From: JAXGPX01 sp040766745
GTDB lineage: Bacteria > Bacillota > Sulfobacillia > Fermentithermobacillales > Fermentithermobacillaceae
Direction of reading: 5' to 3'
Assembly (NCBI GenBank): GCA_040766745.1
Contig: JAXGPX010000002.1
Span: forward strand, 434,001-498,000
DNA length: 64,000 nucleotides
How positions within the stretch are numbered: the first letter of the stretch is position 1; each line of letters opens with the position of its first letter. Shown here piece by piece: positions 1 to 7,903 of this stretch. Both the position numbers and the translations under genes were made by a program. The notes beneath the pieces are model-generated. The model saw nothing but the letters and a program-made list of their open reading frames with translations, searched no databases and was not told the DNA's origin.

Positions 1-177
1 AAAACTATGCTCAACACCATGTCGTTATTGGTTGAGGATAAGGACAAATTGCTCAGGATTGGAGACGCCTGCTCTGTAGACCTCTCAAAGCGTCCTGAAG
101 ACATAACCATTGCTGAATACGTTACCCTTGCCAAAGCTCTATTCCCCATGGTCTCACCTGCACAGCCACTTTTATAG
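1..177 (+). CDS. rsmA: 16S rRNA dimethyladenosine transferase RsmA/KsgA, 3' end only
   Basis: Only the last 58 codons are in the window; the gene enters from the left edge in frame 1 and stops with TAG at 175-177. The visible C-terminus contains RPEDITIAEYVTLAKAL, which matches the conserved RPE-x-L-x-x-E-x-x-x-L-A-x-A-L end of the RsmA (KsgA) family. RsmA dimethylates two adjacent adenosines in the 3' hairpin of 16S rRNA during small-subunit maturation. Its place just before veg and ispE agrees with the Bacillus order ksgA-yabG-veg-ispE. The catalytic SAM-binding part lies outside the window, so only family membership can be judged. Confidence 0.83.
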   Translation, partial: KTMLNTMSLLVEDKDKLLRIGDACSVDLSKRPEDITIAEYVTLAKALFPMVSPAQPLL

Positions 178-238
178 CCAATGTGCCTAAGTCTTGGCCC
201 CTTCTCATATTTGGCAATTGTCGGAATTGGTTATACAA

Positions 239-267
239 TTGCGTAAATGCTAGAAAAGTGCTAATAT
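239..267 (+). promoter_or_regulatory. Candidate sigma-A promoter for the ykuK-like gene and veg
   Basis: A TTGCGT hexamer (239-244) and TAATAT (262-267) are separated by 17 bases. Transcription would start near 274, about 30 bases before the TTG start of the next gene. An AATTG-rich inverted repeat (214-241) overlaps the upstream half. This is a motif match only. Confidence 0.45.
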
Positions 268-302
268 TAATCAGGTAGGAGGCTGGGAAGGAGGGAATCG
301 CA

Positions 303-773
303 TTGTACTTCGTCAGTCCCACCAAAGGGCCGATGAGTTTTTTTGCGATGTTTGAGGACATACTCGACTTCGTGGCCGAAAATCCCGAGTCCCAGTACAA
401 ACTCATAGTCGGCAGCGATTCCCAGGCCAGAGAACAAATTTGCTTCGTCACTGCAGTTGTCATTCACCGCATCGGCAAAGGCGGAAGATATTACTACAGC
501 CGCACCTATGTAAGCAAAATGCCCAGCATAAAGCAACGCATTTTCTATGAAGCTCATTTGAGCTTGGATATTGCCAGCAAAATTGCAGGCGAATTGTCCC
601 GTACGGGGCATAATGATCTGAACGTAGAGATTCACCTGGATGTAGGCAGAAATGGAGAAACCAGATCCATGATAAAAGAACTTGTTTCTCAGATTGTAGG
701 CAGCGGGTTTGCTGCCAAGATAAAGCCAGATGCCTACGGTGCGTCCCAGGTAGCGGATAAGCATTCCAAGTAA
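303..773 (+). CDS. YkuK-like RNase H-fold protein (DUF458)
   Basis: The 156-residue product matches the YkuK/DUF458 family, which is predicted to have an RNase H-like fold. Visible signatures are VGSDSQ at about residues 37-42, an aromatic strand with GKGGRYYYSRTYV, the acidic pair in IHLDVG, and the PDAYGASQVADKHSK end typical of the family. The function of YkuK is not established; a nuclease or nucleic-acid role is inferred from the fold. The TTG start at 303 is supported by GGAGG about 10 bases upstream. It probably shares a transcript with veg, which begins 19 bases after its stop. In Bacillus subtilis ykuK is elsewhere, so its position between rsmA and veg is a local arrangement. Confidence 0.82.
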   Translation: MYFVSPTKGPMSFFAMFEDILDFVAENPESQYKLIVGSDSQAREQICFVTAVVIHRIGKGGRYYYSRTYVSKMPSIKQRIFYEAHLSLDIASKIAGELSRTGHNDLNVEIHLDVGRNGETRSMIKELVSQIVGSGFAAKIKPDAYGASQVADKHSK

Positions 774-792
774 ACTTAAGGGGGGATAGCCG

Positions 793-1056
793 TTGATGCA
801 GAAAAGGTCTGTTGAGTCTATTCGCATAAAGCTTAATCGACATCTTGGAGAGCGGATTAAAGTGAGAGCCAACGAAGGCCGGAAGCGCATTTCCATTAAG
901 GAAGGCGTACTGGAGAAGACCTATCCCAGCATATTTGTGATAAGACTGGATGACGAATCTGGCCGTGCTGTGACTTGGAGTTACATCGACGTTTTAACTG
1001 ATTCAGTAGAAATCCAATTTCCAAATGAAACGCAGGATGTACCTGCAGATAGCTAA
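793..1056 (+). CDS. veg: Veg family protein
   Basis: The 87-residue protein matches Veg: it has the basic GERIKVRANEGRKR stretch, the KTYPSIFVIRLD core and a C-terminal SYIDVLTDSVEIQF strand. Veg is a small, highly expressed protein of low-GC Gram-positives, reported in B. subtilis to influence biofilm matrix expression; its molecular activity is not settled. Two starts are possible, TTG at 793 or the adjacent ATG at 796; a GGGGG tract at 781-785 serves either. The position between rsmA and ispE is the conserved one. The spore gene sspF that follows veg in Bacillus is absent here. Confidence 0.9.
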   Translation: MMQKRSVESIRIKLNRHLGERIKVRANEGRKRISIKEGVLEKTYPSIFVIRLDDESGRAVTWSYIDVLTDSVEIQFPNETQDVPADS

Positions 1057-1063
1057 GATATTA

Positions 1064-1378
1064 TGGGCCGTTCTGTAGCAGCGACCTGAAAGCGCTGGGC
1101 TGCCGCACCGGCGAGACTCTGCCCCTAGGGCAAAAGCTCCCTGCGCTTGTTACTAAGAATCTGCCTGCGAGGCTCGGCCCAGCCAGTCTCTAAGCAAGAA
1201 ACGTGAGGCTGTGTCGTTTGCTTTGAGAACCTCTGTTTGAACCCTACTTCCCACTGGTATGCCAAAGTAATCCCATGTAAAAAGGCTTAAATTACCGTTC
1301 CGCACCGGATTCTCACATGCTTAGTTAAGGCTAATTAGCCGCGAAAAACCAGAACCTCCTTAACCTGTTTTACATAAG
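1064..1378 (+). other. Structured 360-base intergenic region, possible non-coding RNA
   Basis: No coding sequence is evident between veg and the peptidase gene. The stretch has many complementary pairs. CTGGGC (about 1097) can pair with GCCCAG (about 1180), TGCCC-CTA-GGGCA forms a short hairpin near 1130, and AAGCAA-(bulge)-AACG at about 1193 pairs with CGTTTGCTT at about 1216. GTTAAGG (1324-1330) pairs with CCTTAAC (1358-1364), enclosed by ATGTAAAA (1275-1282) and TTTTACAT (1368-1375). The first 190 bases are the size of a 6S RNA, and the last 100 look like a leader of the peptidase gene. I do not recognise a known family with confidence. Confidence 0.3.
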
Positions 1379-1420
1379 GTGTTGGTGCAGGACTCCTTAT
1401 GGAGAAGGGAGGGAGGGACG

Positions 1421-2422
1421 ATGGATTCTGTGATCAAAGCACTCAAAGTTTGTGGCCCAAAACTCATGGGATTGCCTAATGTGGTAGGAGTTGGGCGCGG
1501 ACACAAGCATGTCCGAGGGCAAAACACAGGAAGGACCTCTTTGGTGGTTTTGGTCGACAAAAAAGTCCCCAGGGAAGAACTGAAGAACAGCCACATGATT
1601 CCCAAGAGTTTGAATGAGTGCCTCACAGATGTCATAGAGATCGGAGAGGTAGTAGCTCTTAATCGGACCGACCGTCAAAGGCCCGCCAGACCTGGATTAA
1701 GCATAGGCCATTTCAGAGTTACTGCCGGGACCTTTGGCGCTGTGGTTTATGATATTAAGACCGGTGAGCCCCTAATCCTTTCTAACAACCATGTCCTTGC
1801 CAATTCCAGCAACGGAAGGGATGGCCGGGCAAAAGCAGGCGATGTTGTACTGCAGCCGGGAAAGTATGATGGCGGTACAGATGAAGATGTCATAGCAAAG
1901 CTTCTCAGATTTGCCCCAGTTGAACTCGAAGTATCCCAACCTGACTGTAAGATCGCCGGAACTGCTCAGAAATTCTTGAACAGGGCTATCAGGCGGATCA
2001 GACGAAACTACGAAGTGAGAATTCAAAGGTTTGGTACTGAAATGAATCTTGTAGACGCAGCTGTGGCAAGGCCCTTATCAAGAGATCTTATAACAGCGGA
2101 TATTATTGACCTGGGAATTCCAAAGGGTACAACAGAGGTTGATGTAGGGCATAAAGTTCTGAAGAGCGGACGAACCAGCGGGACTAATTCAGGTGAAGTC
2201 AAGGTGGTCAACGCTACTCTCAAAATAAGTATGGGTGAGATCGGGACTGCAGTGTTTACTGATCAGGTTCTGACTACCAGGATGGCACAGCCTGGAGATA
2301 GCGGCTCGGTAGTGCTAGATGATAATGGGAATGTTTGCGGCTTGTTATCGGCAGGCTCAGACACTATATCTGTTTTTGCCCGGATCCAAAATGTATGTGA
2401 TGCCCTTGGGGTGAGATTCTAG
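1421..2422 (+). CDS. Trypsin-like (S1 family) serine peptidase
   Basis: From the ATG at 1421 (GGGAGGGA ribosome site 5-12 bases upstream) the product has 333 residues. The catalytic triad is readable: His124 in LSNNHVLA, Asp212 in NLVDAAVARP and Ser294 in QPGDSGSV. The N-terminal 80 residues (NVVGVGRGHK, LVVLVDKKVP, CLTDVIEIGEV) form a domain often seen in front of such bacterial chymotrypsin-fold peptidases. No signal peptide is visible, so a cytoplasmic or non-classical location is likely. The gene sits between veg and ispE, where Bacillus carries sspF. Bacillus has the unrelated spore protease gene yabG just before veg, so a protease in this neighbourhood is suggestive, but a spore role is only inference. 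A GTG at 1379 in the same frame is a less likely start. Confidence 0.83.
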   Translation: MDSVIKALKVCGPKLMGLPNVVGVGRGHKHVRGQNTGRTSLVVLVDKKVPREELKNSHMIPKSLNECLTDVIEIGEVVALNRTDRQRPARPGLSIGHFRVTAGTFGAVVYDIKTGEPLILSNNHVLANSSNGRDGRAKAGDVVLQPGKYDGGTDEDVIAKLLRFAPVELEVSQPDCKIAGTAQKFLNRAIRRIRRNYEVRIQRFGTEMNLVDAAVARPLSRDLITADIIDLGIPKGTTEVDVGHKVLKSGRTSGTNSGEVKVVNATLKISMGEIGTAVFTDQVLTTRMAQPGDSGSVVLDDNGNVCGLLSAGSDTISVFARIQNVCDALGVRF

Positions 2423-2459
2423 AAAAGGATTTGGGCAGTATTATGAAGAAACTGATTGT

Positions 2460-3422
2460 GTGTTGTATCGAACAGACGGTGTTCAAGTGGTCGAGTACCA
2501 TGCATACGCCAAGATTAACTTGGCCCTGAGTGTCCTTGGGAAAAGAGAAGACGGCTACCATGAGATAGTTACTTTAATGGCGCCGGTAAATATATCTGAT
2601 CTTGTTTCCGTTGAGGCCAAACCTCAGGGCCTTGAGGTTTTTTGCCCTGATTTGCCTGGCCTTGCCCAGCATGACAACCTGGCTTATAGAGCAGCCCAAT
2701 CCTTTCTTGCCAGGCAAAGCATATCATGCGGGTTTCGAATTTCAATCCAAAAGAACATTCCTGCCGGCAAAGGCCTAGGTGGAGGCAGTTCAGACGCAGC
2801 AGCAGCTCTCCTGGCAATAAGAGATATTGCCTGCAGTCCGTGTAAGGTAAGCACAGGGCCTTTGATGGATATAGCCTCAGAAATCGGTTCAGATGTTCCG
2901 TTTTTTATTGGAGCAAATTCAAAGCCCCCTTTATGGCAGGGAGCCTTATGCACAGGCAGAGGTGAGAGCATCCATGTTGTTGAGGGCGGATCCTATTGGA
3001 TAGTCCTCGTATTTCCTGAATTGAAAGTTAAGACAAAGATGGCGTACAGCCAGTGGGATTTCCTGCATCCGGGAGGGCCTGTAATAGTCTCGGAGAGCCC
3101 CGGTTTAGAGTCAATTTTTTCACTTGATCCACGAATAGACAGGGTTGTAAGGGCCCTGGTTTCAAACGACCCTGAAAGCCTGGGAAAGAACCTTTATAAC
3201 GATCTTGAAAGGCCTGTGTATTCATCTTTCCCTGAATTATCTATAATTAAAGAAAACCTTTTGAGATCAGGTGCTGATGGGGCGATTATGACCGGAAGCG
3301 GTTCAGCTGTATATGGGATTTGCAGCTCACGGGAACACGGACTGGAAGTTAGGGACAGGTTCCTTGACATGTCACGGGAATTGCCTGTAAGGCAGGCTAT
3401 AGTTACCAGGACAGGAGTGTGA
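2460..3422 (+). CDS. ispE: 4-diphosphocytidyl-2-C-methyl-D-erythritol kinase
   Basis: This GHMP kinase phosphorylates 4-diphosphocytidyl-methylerythritol in the MEP route to isoprenoid precursors. The 320-residue product shows the N-terminal AYAKINLALSVLGKREDGYHE block with the catalytic-site lysine and the ATP-binding glycine-rich loop PAGKGLGGGSSDAAA at about residues 102-116. It also has the C-terminal MTGSGSAVYG loop. Length is slightly above the usual 280-310 residues because of a short insert around residues 150-200. The start is uncertain: GTG 2460 gives the full ORF, and an in-frame GTG just before EYHAYAKINL would remove the first nine residues. It ends overlapping the next gene's translation start region, indicating coupling. 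Confidence 0.95.
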   Translation: MLYRTDGVQVVEYHAYAKINLALSVLGKREDGYHEIVTLMAPVNISDLVSVEAKPQGLEVFCPDLPGLAQHDNLAYRAAQSFLARQSISCGFRISIQKNIPAGKGLGGGSSDAAAALLAIRDIACSPCKVSTGPLMDIASEIGSDVPFFIGANSKPPLWQGALCTGRGESIHVVEGGSYWIVLVFPELKVKTKMAYSQWDFLHPGGPVIVSESPGLESIFSLDPRIDRVVRALVSNDPESLGKNLYNDLERPVYSSFPELSIIKENLLRSGADGAIMTGSGSAVYGICSSREHGLEVRDRFLDMSRELPVRQAIVTRTGV

Positions 3423-3427
3423 CTTCA

Positions 3428-4174
3428 ATGGAAATCGACGCCGTTGTTTTGGCCGCCAGGGCTAACACAGGCAAATTGGCTTCAGAAAGCCCTGAAGCTT
3501 ATGAAGCCAATATTGAAATAGCAGGAAAGCCTATGTTGAGCTATGTGCTTTCGGCTCTTGAAGACGTGGCCGGAATCTCCAGAATACTCGTTGTAGGGCC
3601 AGGTGACGGGCTGTCAGGCTATGCTGACGAAAAAGTGGCCATAGTAGAGCCTGGGAACGATCTTATGGATAATGTGAAAATAGGTATTGCCAATGCTCAA
3701 ACAGAGTTCGTGCTCGTGTCGTCGTCAGACATTCCCCTGGTAACAGCCACAATACTCAGAGATTTCATTGCCGGTGCCGTGGCAAAGGATGCTGATTTCG
3801 TGTACCCGGTATCGACTAAGGAAGATTGTGTGAGTAAGTACCCCGGTGTACAGCGCACCTATGCCAAAGTTAAGGGGGCTAGCCTTACCGGAGGCAACGT
3901 ATTCTTTGTTAGAAAGAGCATAGTTGGAAAAGCGTGGCCGGTAGTAGAGAAGATGATCGAGCATCGAAAGTCTCCCTTAAAGATGGCTTCGTTCTTCGGG
4001 TTTGGGTTCTTGCTCAGGGTATTCCTTGGGTTTGCCGGTGTTCCCCAGATTGAAGAGCATGTAAGCAAGTTGATTGGCATAAAGTGCAGGGCCCTCAAGG
4101 CTGTGCCTGAAATTGGCGTAGATGTGGACAAACCACAAGATCTGGAACTTGTGAGAACTGTATTGGGAAAGTGA
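3428..4174 (+). CDS. MobA-like nucleotidyltransferase family protein
   Basis: The product (248 residues from ATG 3428) is an NTP-transferase of the MobA/GlmU-N fold. AVVLAARANTGKL resembles the nucleotide-binding N-terminal loop but lacks the canonical GGxGxRM. PMLSYVLSALEDV and VSSSDIPLVT (the metal-binding Asp motif) are present, and GVDVDKPQDLELV is the family's C-terminal signature. The substrate is unknown; sugar-phosphate or cofactor nucleotidyl transfer would fit the fold. AGGAG at 3413-3417 is correctly spaced for ATG 3428, whereas the GTG at 3419 that overlaps the ispE stop is too close. It takes the place of purR-yabJ-spoVG between ispE and glmU in Bacillus. Confidence 0.78.
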   Translation: MEIDAVVLAARANTGKLASESPEAYEANIEIAGKPMLSYVLSALEDVAGISRILVVGPGDGLSGYADEKVAIVEPGNDLMDNVKIGIANAQTEFVLVSSSDIPLVTATILRDFIAGAVAKDADFVYPVSTKEDCVSKYPGVQRTYAKVKGASLTGGNVFFVRKSIVGKAWPVVEKMIEHRKSPLKMASFFGFGFLLRVFLGFAGVPQIEEHVSKLIGIKCRALKAVPEIGVDVDKPQDLELVRTVLGK

Positions 4175-4180
4175 TATAAT
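4172..4180 (+). promoter_or_regulatory. Extended -10 promoter candidate for glmU
   Basis: TGATATAAT is an extended -10 element (TG, one base, TATAAT at 4175-4180). It lies at the end of the preceding gene, 19 bases before the glmU ATG. A good -35 hexamer at 17 bases is not present, which is tolerable for extended -10 promoters. Confidence 0.4.
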
Positions 4181-4198
4181 ACTGTGGGAGAGATTAGG

Positions 4199-5614
4199 AT
4201 GTCTGATAAGTCTAAACTATCAGTGGTAATATTGGCTGCCGGAGAAGGCACGCGGATGAAATCTGACACCGCCAAAGTCCTATTTCCTGTTTGCGGGCGG
4301 CCGATGATTGAACACATTCTTAATGCTGCCTCAGCGGTTAGGCCAGACATGCTTGTGGTTGTTGTGGGCCACAAAGGCGAGGAGGTCCGCAGGGAGATTA
4401 CCGGCAGTTGGGCCGAATCCCGCCACATGGAAGGCCGCCTTGAATTCGCATGGCAATTGAGCCAAAAAGGTACAGGGCATGCTGCTGCATGCGCCAGGAG
4501 CCATCTTCCCGGCGATTGCGGCCATGTAATGATCCTTTGCGGCGACACCCCTCTTATTACCGGAGAAATGCTGCAAACATTCGTCCAATTTCATCTATCA
4601 GAAGAAACCGGCTTATCGTTTATTACCACTGTTGTTGATGATCCGGGAGCTTATGGGCGTGTACGCAGGGACTGCCATGGCAGGGTTGCCAGGATTGTAG
4701 AGGCAAATGATCTTTTGCCTGGCGACGAGCAAATAAGAGAGGTTAATGCCGGTATCTATCTGGTTAGGAAGGATCTATTTGATAGCCTTCTGTCCAGGTT
4801 GGACGACAACAATGCCAAACACGAGTTTTACCTGACTGACGTTGTTGAAATGGCAGTACAAGATGGATTCAAAGTTTCTTCATTTGTGTGGCAGGATAGT
4901 TCAGTGGTTCAAGGGGTAAATGACAGGCACGCTCTTGCACTTGCTGAGGCCCGCCTTAGAGAAGCTATTATCAAAGATTTGTGTTTGTCTGGAGTTACGG
5001 TTCGGGATCCCCAAAATACCTACGTAGATTACGGGGTTAAGGTTGGAAGAAATACTGTTTTGGAACCTGGGACTTTCCTTAGAGGTAGGACAAGGATCGG
5101 AGAGGGATGTATTATTGGGCCGTGTAGCGAGATCAACGATTCATTGGTCGGAGATAACAGCAAAGTGTGGTTTTCCGTTGTTGAAGATTCCGAAATCAAG
5201 AAAAGGGTAGAGGTAGGGCCATACTCGCATATACGGCCGGGAACTTGTATTGAACCTGAAGTTTTGGTAGGAAACTTCGCCGAGGTAAAGAACTGTGTAA
5301 TTGGATCGGGTTCAAAGGTTCACCACCATTCATATTTGGGTGACAGCGTTATAGGCCAAAGAGTCAATATAGGCGCCGGAACTGTTACTGTGAACTATGA
5401 TGGGATTAGCAAACACAAAACAGTCATAGAAGATGGCGCTTTCATCGGCTGCAACGCGAATCTGATTGCCCCGGTAAAGATCGGAAAAGGTGCTTATGTT
5501 GCAGCAGGATCCACAATAACCAGTGATGTTCCTGGAGGGTCTCTGGGCATTGCCCGAGAGAGGCAGGCAAACAAAGAAGGTTGGGTAGCAAAGCGGACGG
5601 AAAAGATGGATTAG
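4199..5614 (+). CDS. glmU: Bifunctional N-acetylglucosamine-1-phosphate uridyltransferase / glucosamine-1-phosphate acetyltransferase
   Basis: GlmU makes UDP-N-acetylglucosamine for peptidoglycan. The 471-residue protein has the uridyltransferase domain first (VVILAAGEGTRMKS with the nucleotide loop at about residues 10-22, CGDTPLI, and GxVNAGIY-type motif EVNAGIYLV). It is followed by the left-handed beta-helix acetyltransferase with hexapeptide repeats (from about residue 255), including SHIRPGT and the NYDG motif near residue 400. ATG 4199 is chosen because GGGAGA lies 9 bases upstream; a GTG at 4184 adds five residues and is unlikely. It is followed 12 bases later by prs, the conserved glmU-prs pair. 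Confidence 0.97.
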   Translation: MSDKSKLSVVILAAGEGTRMKSDTAKVLFPVCGRPMIEHILNAASAVRPDMLVVVVGHKGEEVRREITGSWAESRHMEGRLEFAWQLSQKGTGHAAACARSHLPGDCGHVMILCGDTPLITGEMLQTFVQFHLSEETGLSFITTVVDDPGAYGRVRRDCHGRVARIVEANDLLPGDEQIREVNAGIYLVRKDLFDSLLSRLDDNNAKHEFYLTDVVEMAVQDGFKVSSFVWQDSSVVQGVNDRHALALAEARLREAIIKDLCLSGVTVRDPQNTYVDYGVKVGRNTVLEPGTFLRGRTRIGEGCIIGPCSEINDSLVGDNSKVWFSVVEDSEIKKRVEVGPYSHIRPGTCIEPEVLVGNFAEVKNCVIGSGSKVHHHSYLGDSVIGQRVNIGAGTVTVNYDGISKHKTVIEDGAFIGCNANLIAPVKIGKGAYVAAGSTITSDVPGGSLGIARERQANKEGWVAKRTEKMD

Positions 5615-5626
5615 GAGGTAAGTTCA

Positions 5627-6574
5627 GTGTCGCCCTATAGTGATGAAAAACTTAAAGTATTTTCAGGAAACTCAAACAAGAGACTGGCGGCTGAGATATG
5701 CGAGCATGTTGGAGTAGATCAAGGCGCAATAGAGGTCGGCAGATTCTCAAACGGCGAAATAAAGGTAATCATCAACGAGAATGTCCGGGGTAATGACGTA
5801 TTTGTGGTTCAACCCACCTGCAATCCTGTCAATGACAGCCTTATGGAGTTGCTGATTATTATAGACGCCTTGAGAAGGGCTTCTGCAAGCAGAATAACAG
5901 CTGTAATTCCGTGCTACGGTTATGCTCGCCAGGACCGGAAGACTCGGGGCAGGGAGCCGATAACTGCCAAACTGGTAGCCAATCTCCTCGTAACAGCCGG
6001 GGTGAACAGGATTCTCACAATGGACCTTCATGCCGGGCAGATCCAGGGCTTCTTCGACATCCCTGTGGACCACCTTACTGCAGTGCCGCTATTGTCTGAT
6101 TACTTTAAGGGGCAAGGGCTTACCGATGTGGTTGTAGTGTCTCCTGATGCCGGCGGAATTGCCAGGGTAAGGGATATGGCTGAGAGATTGGGCGCACCTG
6201 TTGCTTTCATCGACAAGAGGCGTCCTGAACCCAACGTGGCTGAAGTCATGAATATTGTTGGAAAAGTATCAGGCAAGAATGCCATTCTTTTGGACGACAT
6301 AATTGACACCGGGGGAAGTATTGTTCAGGCAGCAAAAGCTTTGAGGGCAAAGGGTGCAGCGTCTGTAATGGCATGCGCTACACATGCGGTATTTTCCGGT
6401 AAGGCGCCGGAAAGATTGCCCGAAGCCCAATTGAGCCAGTTGGTCGTAACCAATACTATACCTATTGCAGATCCTATGAAATCTATGGTAGAAGTTATTT
6501 CTGTGGCACAGATCTTAGGTGATGCGATTGTTAGGATTCATGAAGGTAGGTCTATTTCGACCATGTTCAGGTAA
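5627..6574 (+). CDS. prs: Ribose-phosphate pyrophosphokinase
   Basis: Prs makes PRPP from ribose 5-phosphate and ATP for nucleotide, histidine and tryptophan synthesis. The 315-residue product has the expected length. Visible motifs are FSNGEIKV near the N-terminus, the ATP loop region YGYARQDRKTRGREPI (about residues 98-113), MDLHAGQIQGFF, VVSPDAGG, and the PRPP-binding signature LLDDIIDTGGSI (about residues 222-233). The start is GTG with GGAGG nine bases before. It belongs to the glmU-prs-ctc-pth-mfd run. Confidence 0.97.
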   Translation: MSPYSDEKLKVFSGNSNKRLAAEICEHVGVDQGAIEVGRFSNGEIKVIINENVRGNDVFVVQPTCNPVNDSLMELLIIIDALRRASASRITAVIPCYGYARQDRKTRGREPITAKLVANLLVTAGVNRILTMDLHAGQIQGFFDIPVDHLTAVPLLSDYFKGQGLTDVVVVSPDAGGIARVRDMAERLGAPVAFIDKRRPEPNVAEVMNIVGKVSGKNAILLDDIIDTGGSIVQAAKALRAKGAASVMACATHAVFSGKAPERLPEAQLSQLVVTNTIPIADPMKSMVEVISVAQILGDAIVRIHEGRSISTMFR

Positions 6575-6619
6575 AAATACTAGATTGGATGTTGTTGGAA
6601 CTTTGAAAGGACGTGACGT

Positions 6620-7249
6620 TTGTTGGAACAGGAAGTAATCTTGGCAAAAACAAGAGGTACAGGTACAGGCGCATCTAAGGCCTGTAGGAGAGAAGGGCTT
6701 GTTCCTGCCATAGTCTATGGCAAGGGCATGGATTCTGTGCCAATAGTTCTTGGGTCCGGGGAAATCAGAAAGATCATGGGAAGAAGCTTAGGCCACATTC
6801 ACCGCATAAAGATAGAGGAAGTAGGCTTGGACGACAACGTAATGGTGCAAGCTATAGATCGCAACCCTGTTACCGGAGACATAATCCACATGGATCTTCA
6901 CAGGATTTCACTGACAGAGAAAGTCAAGGTAGAGATTCCCCTGGTTTTTGTGGGAGAAGAAGAACTTACCAAGCAGGGCCTGATATTACAGAGGCAGCTC
7001 AGGGATGTATCTATTGAATGCCTGCCAGGAGATATTCCTGCAGAGTATACAGTAAATGTGGCTAACATGAACCACGGTGATACGGTGCTCGCAGGCGACC
7101 TCGAGATAGGCGAAGAAATCCGGTTGATTACTCCTCAGGAAGAGGTTGTGGCTGTAATAGTAGCACCTAGGGCAGCTACAGAGGAAGAAGATGAGGAAGA
7201 GGCAGAGGGCGATCAGGAAGCTGCTGACGAGGATAAGCCTGAGTTATAG
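6620..7249 (+). CDS. ctc: 50S ribosomal protein L25 / general stress protein Ctc
   Basis: This 209-residue protein has the two-domain TL5/Ctc form of bL25, which binds 5S rRNA. The N-terminal part contains SKACRREGLVPAIVYGKG and the C-terminal beta domain follows, with KVEIPLVFVGEEE at about residues 110-122. The end is a very acidic tail (about 20 residues, mostly Glu and Asp). The TTG start follows GAAAGGACG. The prs-ctc-pth order is the canonical one; in Bacillus ctc is under general stress control, but no sigma-B site is evident here. Confidence 0.93.
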   Translation: MLEQEVILAKTRGTGTGASKACRREGLVPAIVYGKGMDSVPIVLGSGEIRKIMGRSLGHIHRIKIEEVGLDDNVMVQAIDRNPVTGDIIHMDLHRISLTEKVKVEIPLVFVGEEELTKQGLILQRQLRDVSIECLPGDIPAEYTVNVANMNHGDTVLAGDLEIGEEIRLITPQEEVVAVIVAPRAATEEEDEEEAEGDQEAADEDKPEL

Positions 7250-7282
7250 TCCCAGACAGATTTAGGACAGGTGACGTTTTGA

Positions 7283-7903
7283 ATGAAATGCGTGGTGGGA
7301 TTGGGGAATCCAGGGAAGAAATACGCCTTGACCAAGCACAATGTAGGTTTCATGGTGCTTGACCGGCTATCCGAAAAACTTGGGTTGAGGTTTTCGGATA
7401 GAGGGTTTAGTCATGTAGCCAGAGGATTCGTTCGAGGCGGTACCGGTTATAGCTCAATGGGCGTTTCTGAAATGCCTCTTGAAGTGTTGCTGGCCAAACC
7501 TGGAACGTTCATGAACAGGAGCGGAGCTGCTGTAGCCGAGGTCTTGGCCGATTTCCCAATCCCGGCCACTAACATATTGGTCATCCACGATGACATGGAC
7601 ATTCCATTTGGCAAGATCAGGTTTAAGCGTAAAGGTAGTTCGGGTGGACACAAAGGGGTTCAGTCGATTATAGACTTTATAGGGGACAGTGATTTTGCTA
7701 GGCTGAAAATTGGCATAGGAAGGCCTGAGCCGGATATTGACCCGTGTGACTATGTATTGGCCCCTTTTGAGGACCGGGATGTCCTTTCCACTATTGTAGA
7801 AACGGCCGCCATGGCTGCTCTCGATTCGCTGGTTTTAGGCCTTAGTCAGGCAATGAACCGCTACAATCATTATTCGGGCCTTGAGGAGACTGAAAGCAAG
7901 TAA
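7283..7903 (+). CDS. pth: Peptidyl-tRNA hydrolase
   Basis: Pth releases peptides from peptidyl-tRNA that drops off ribosomes. The 206-residue product has VVGLGNPGKKYALTKHNVGF with the catalytic His at about residue 20, KPGTFMNRSG, and the VIHDDMDIPFGKIR and GSSGGHKGVQS signatures. A short insert (about residues 50-65) separates the first two blocks. The stop codon overlaps the mfd start (TAATG), so the two are translationally coupled. The gene fin, found between pth and mfd in Bacillus, is absent. Confidence 0.96.
   Translation: MKCVVGLGNPGKKYALTKHNVGFMVLDRLSEKLGLRFSDRGFSHVARGFVRGGTGYSSMGVSEMPLEVLLAKPGTFMNRSGAAVAEVLADFPIPATNILVIHDDMDIPFGKIRFKRKGSSGGHKGVQSIIDFIGDSDFARLKIGIGRPEPDIDPCDYVLAPFEDRDVLSTIVETAAMAALDSLVLGLSQAMNRYNHYSGLEETESK

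Noticed and set aside
1064..1255. Firm identification as 6S RNA
   Set aside because: Size and hairpins are compatible, but the closing stem is weak and I could not match the conserved bubble sequence; kept only as an unidentified structured region.
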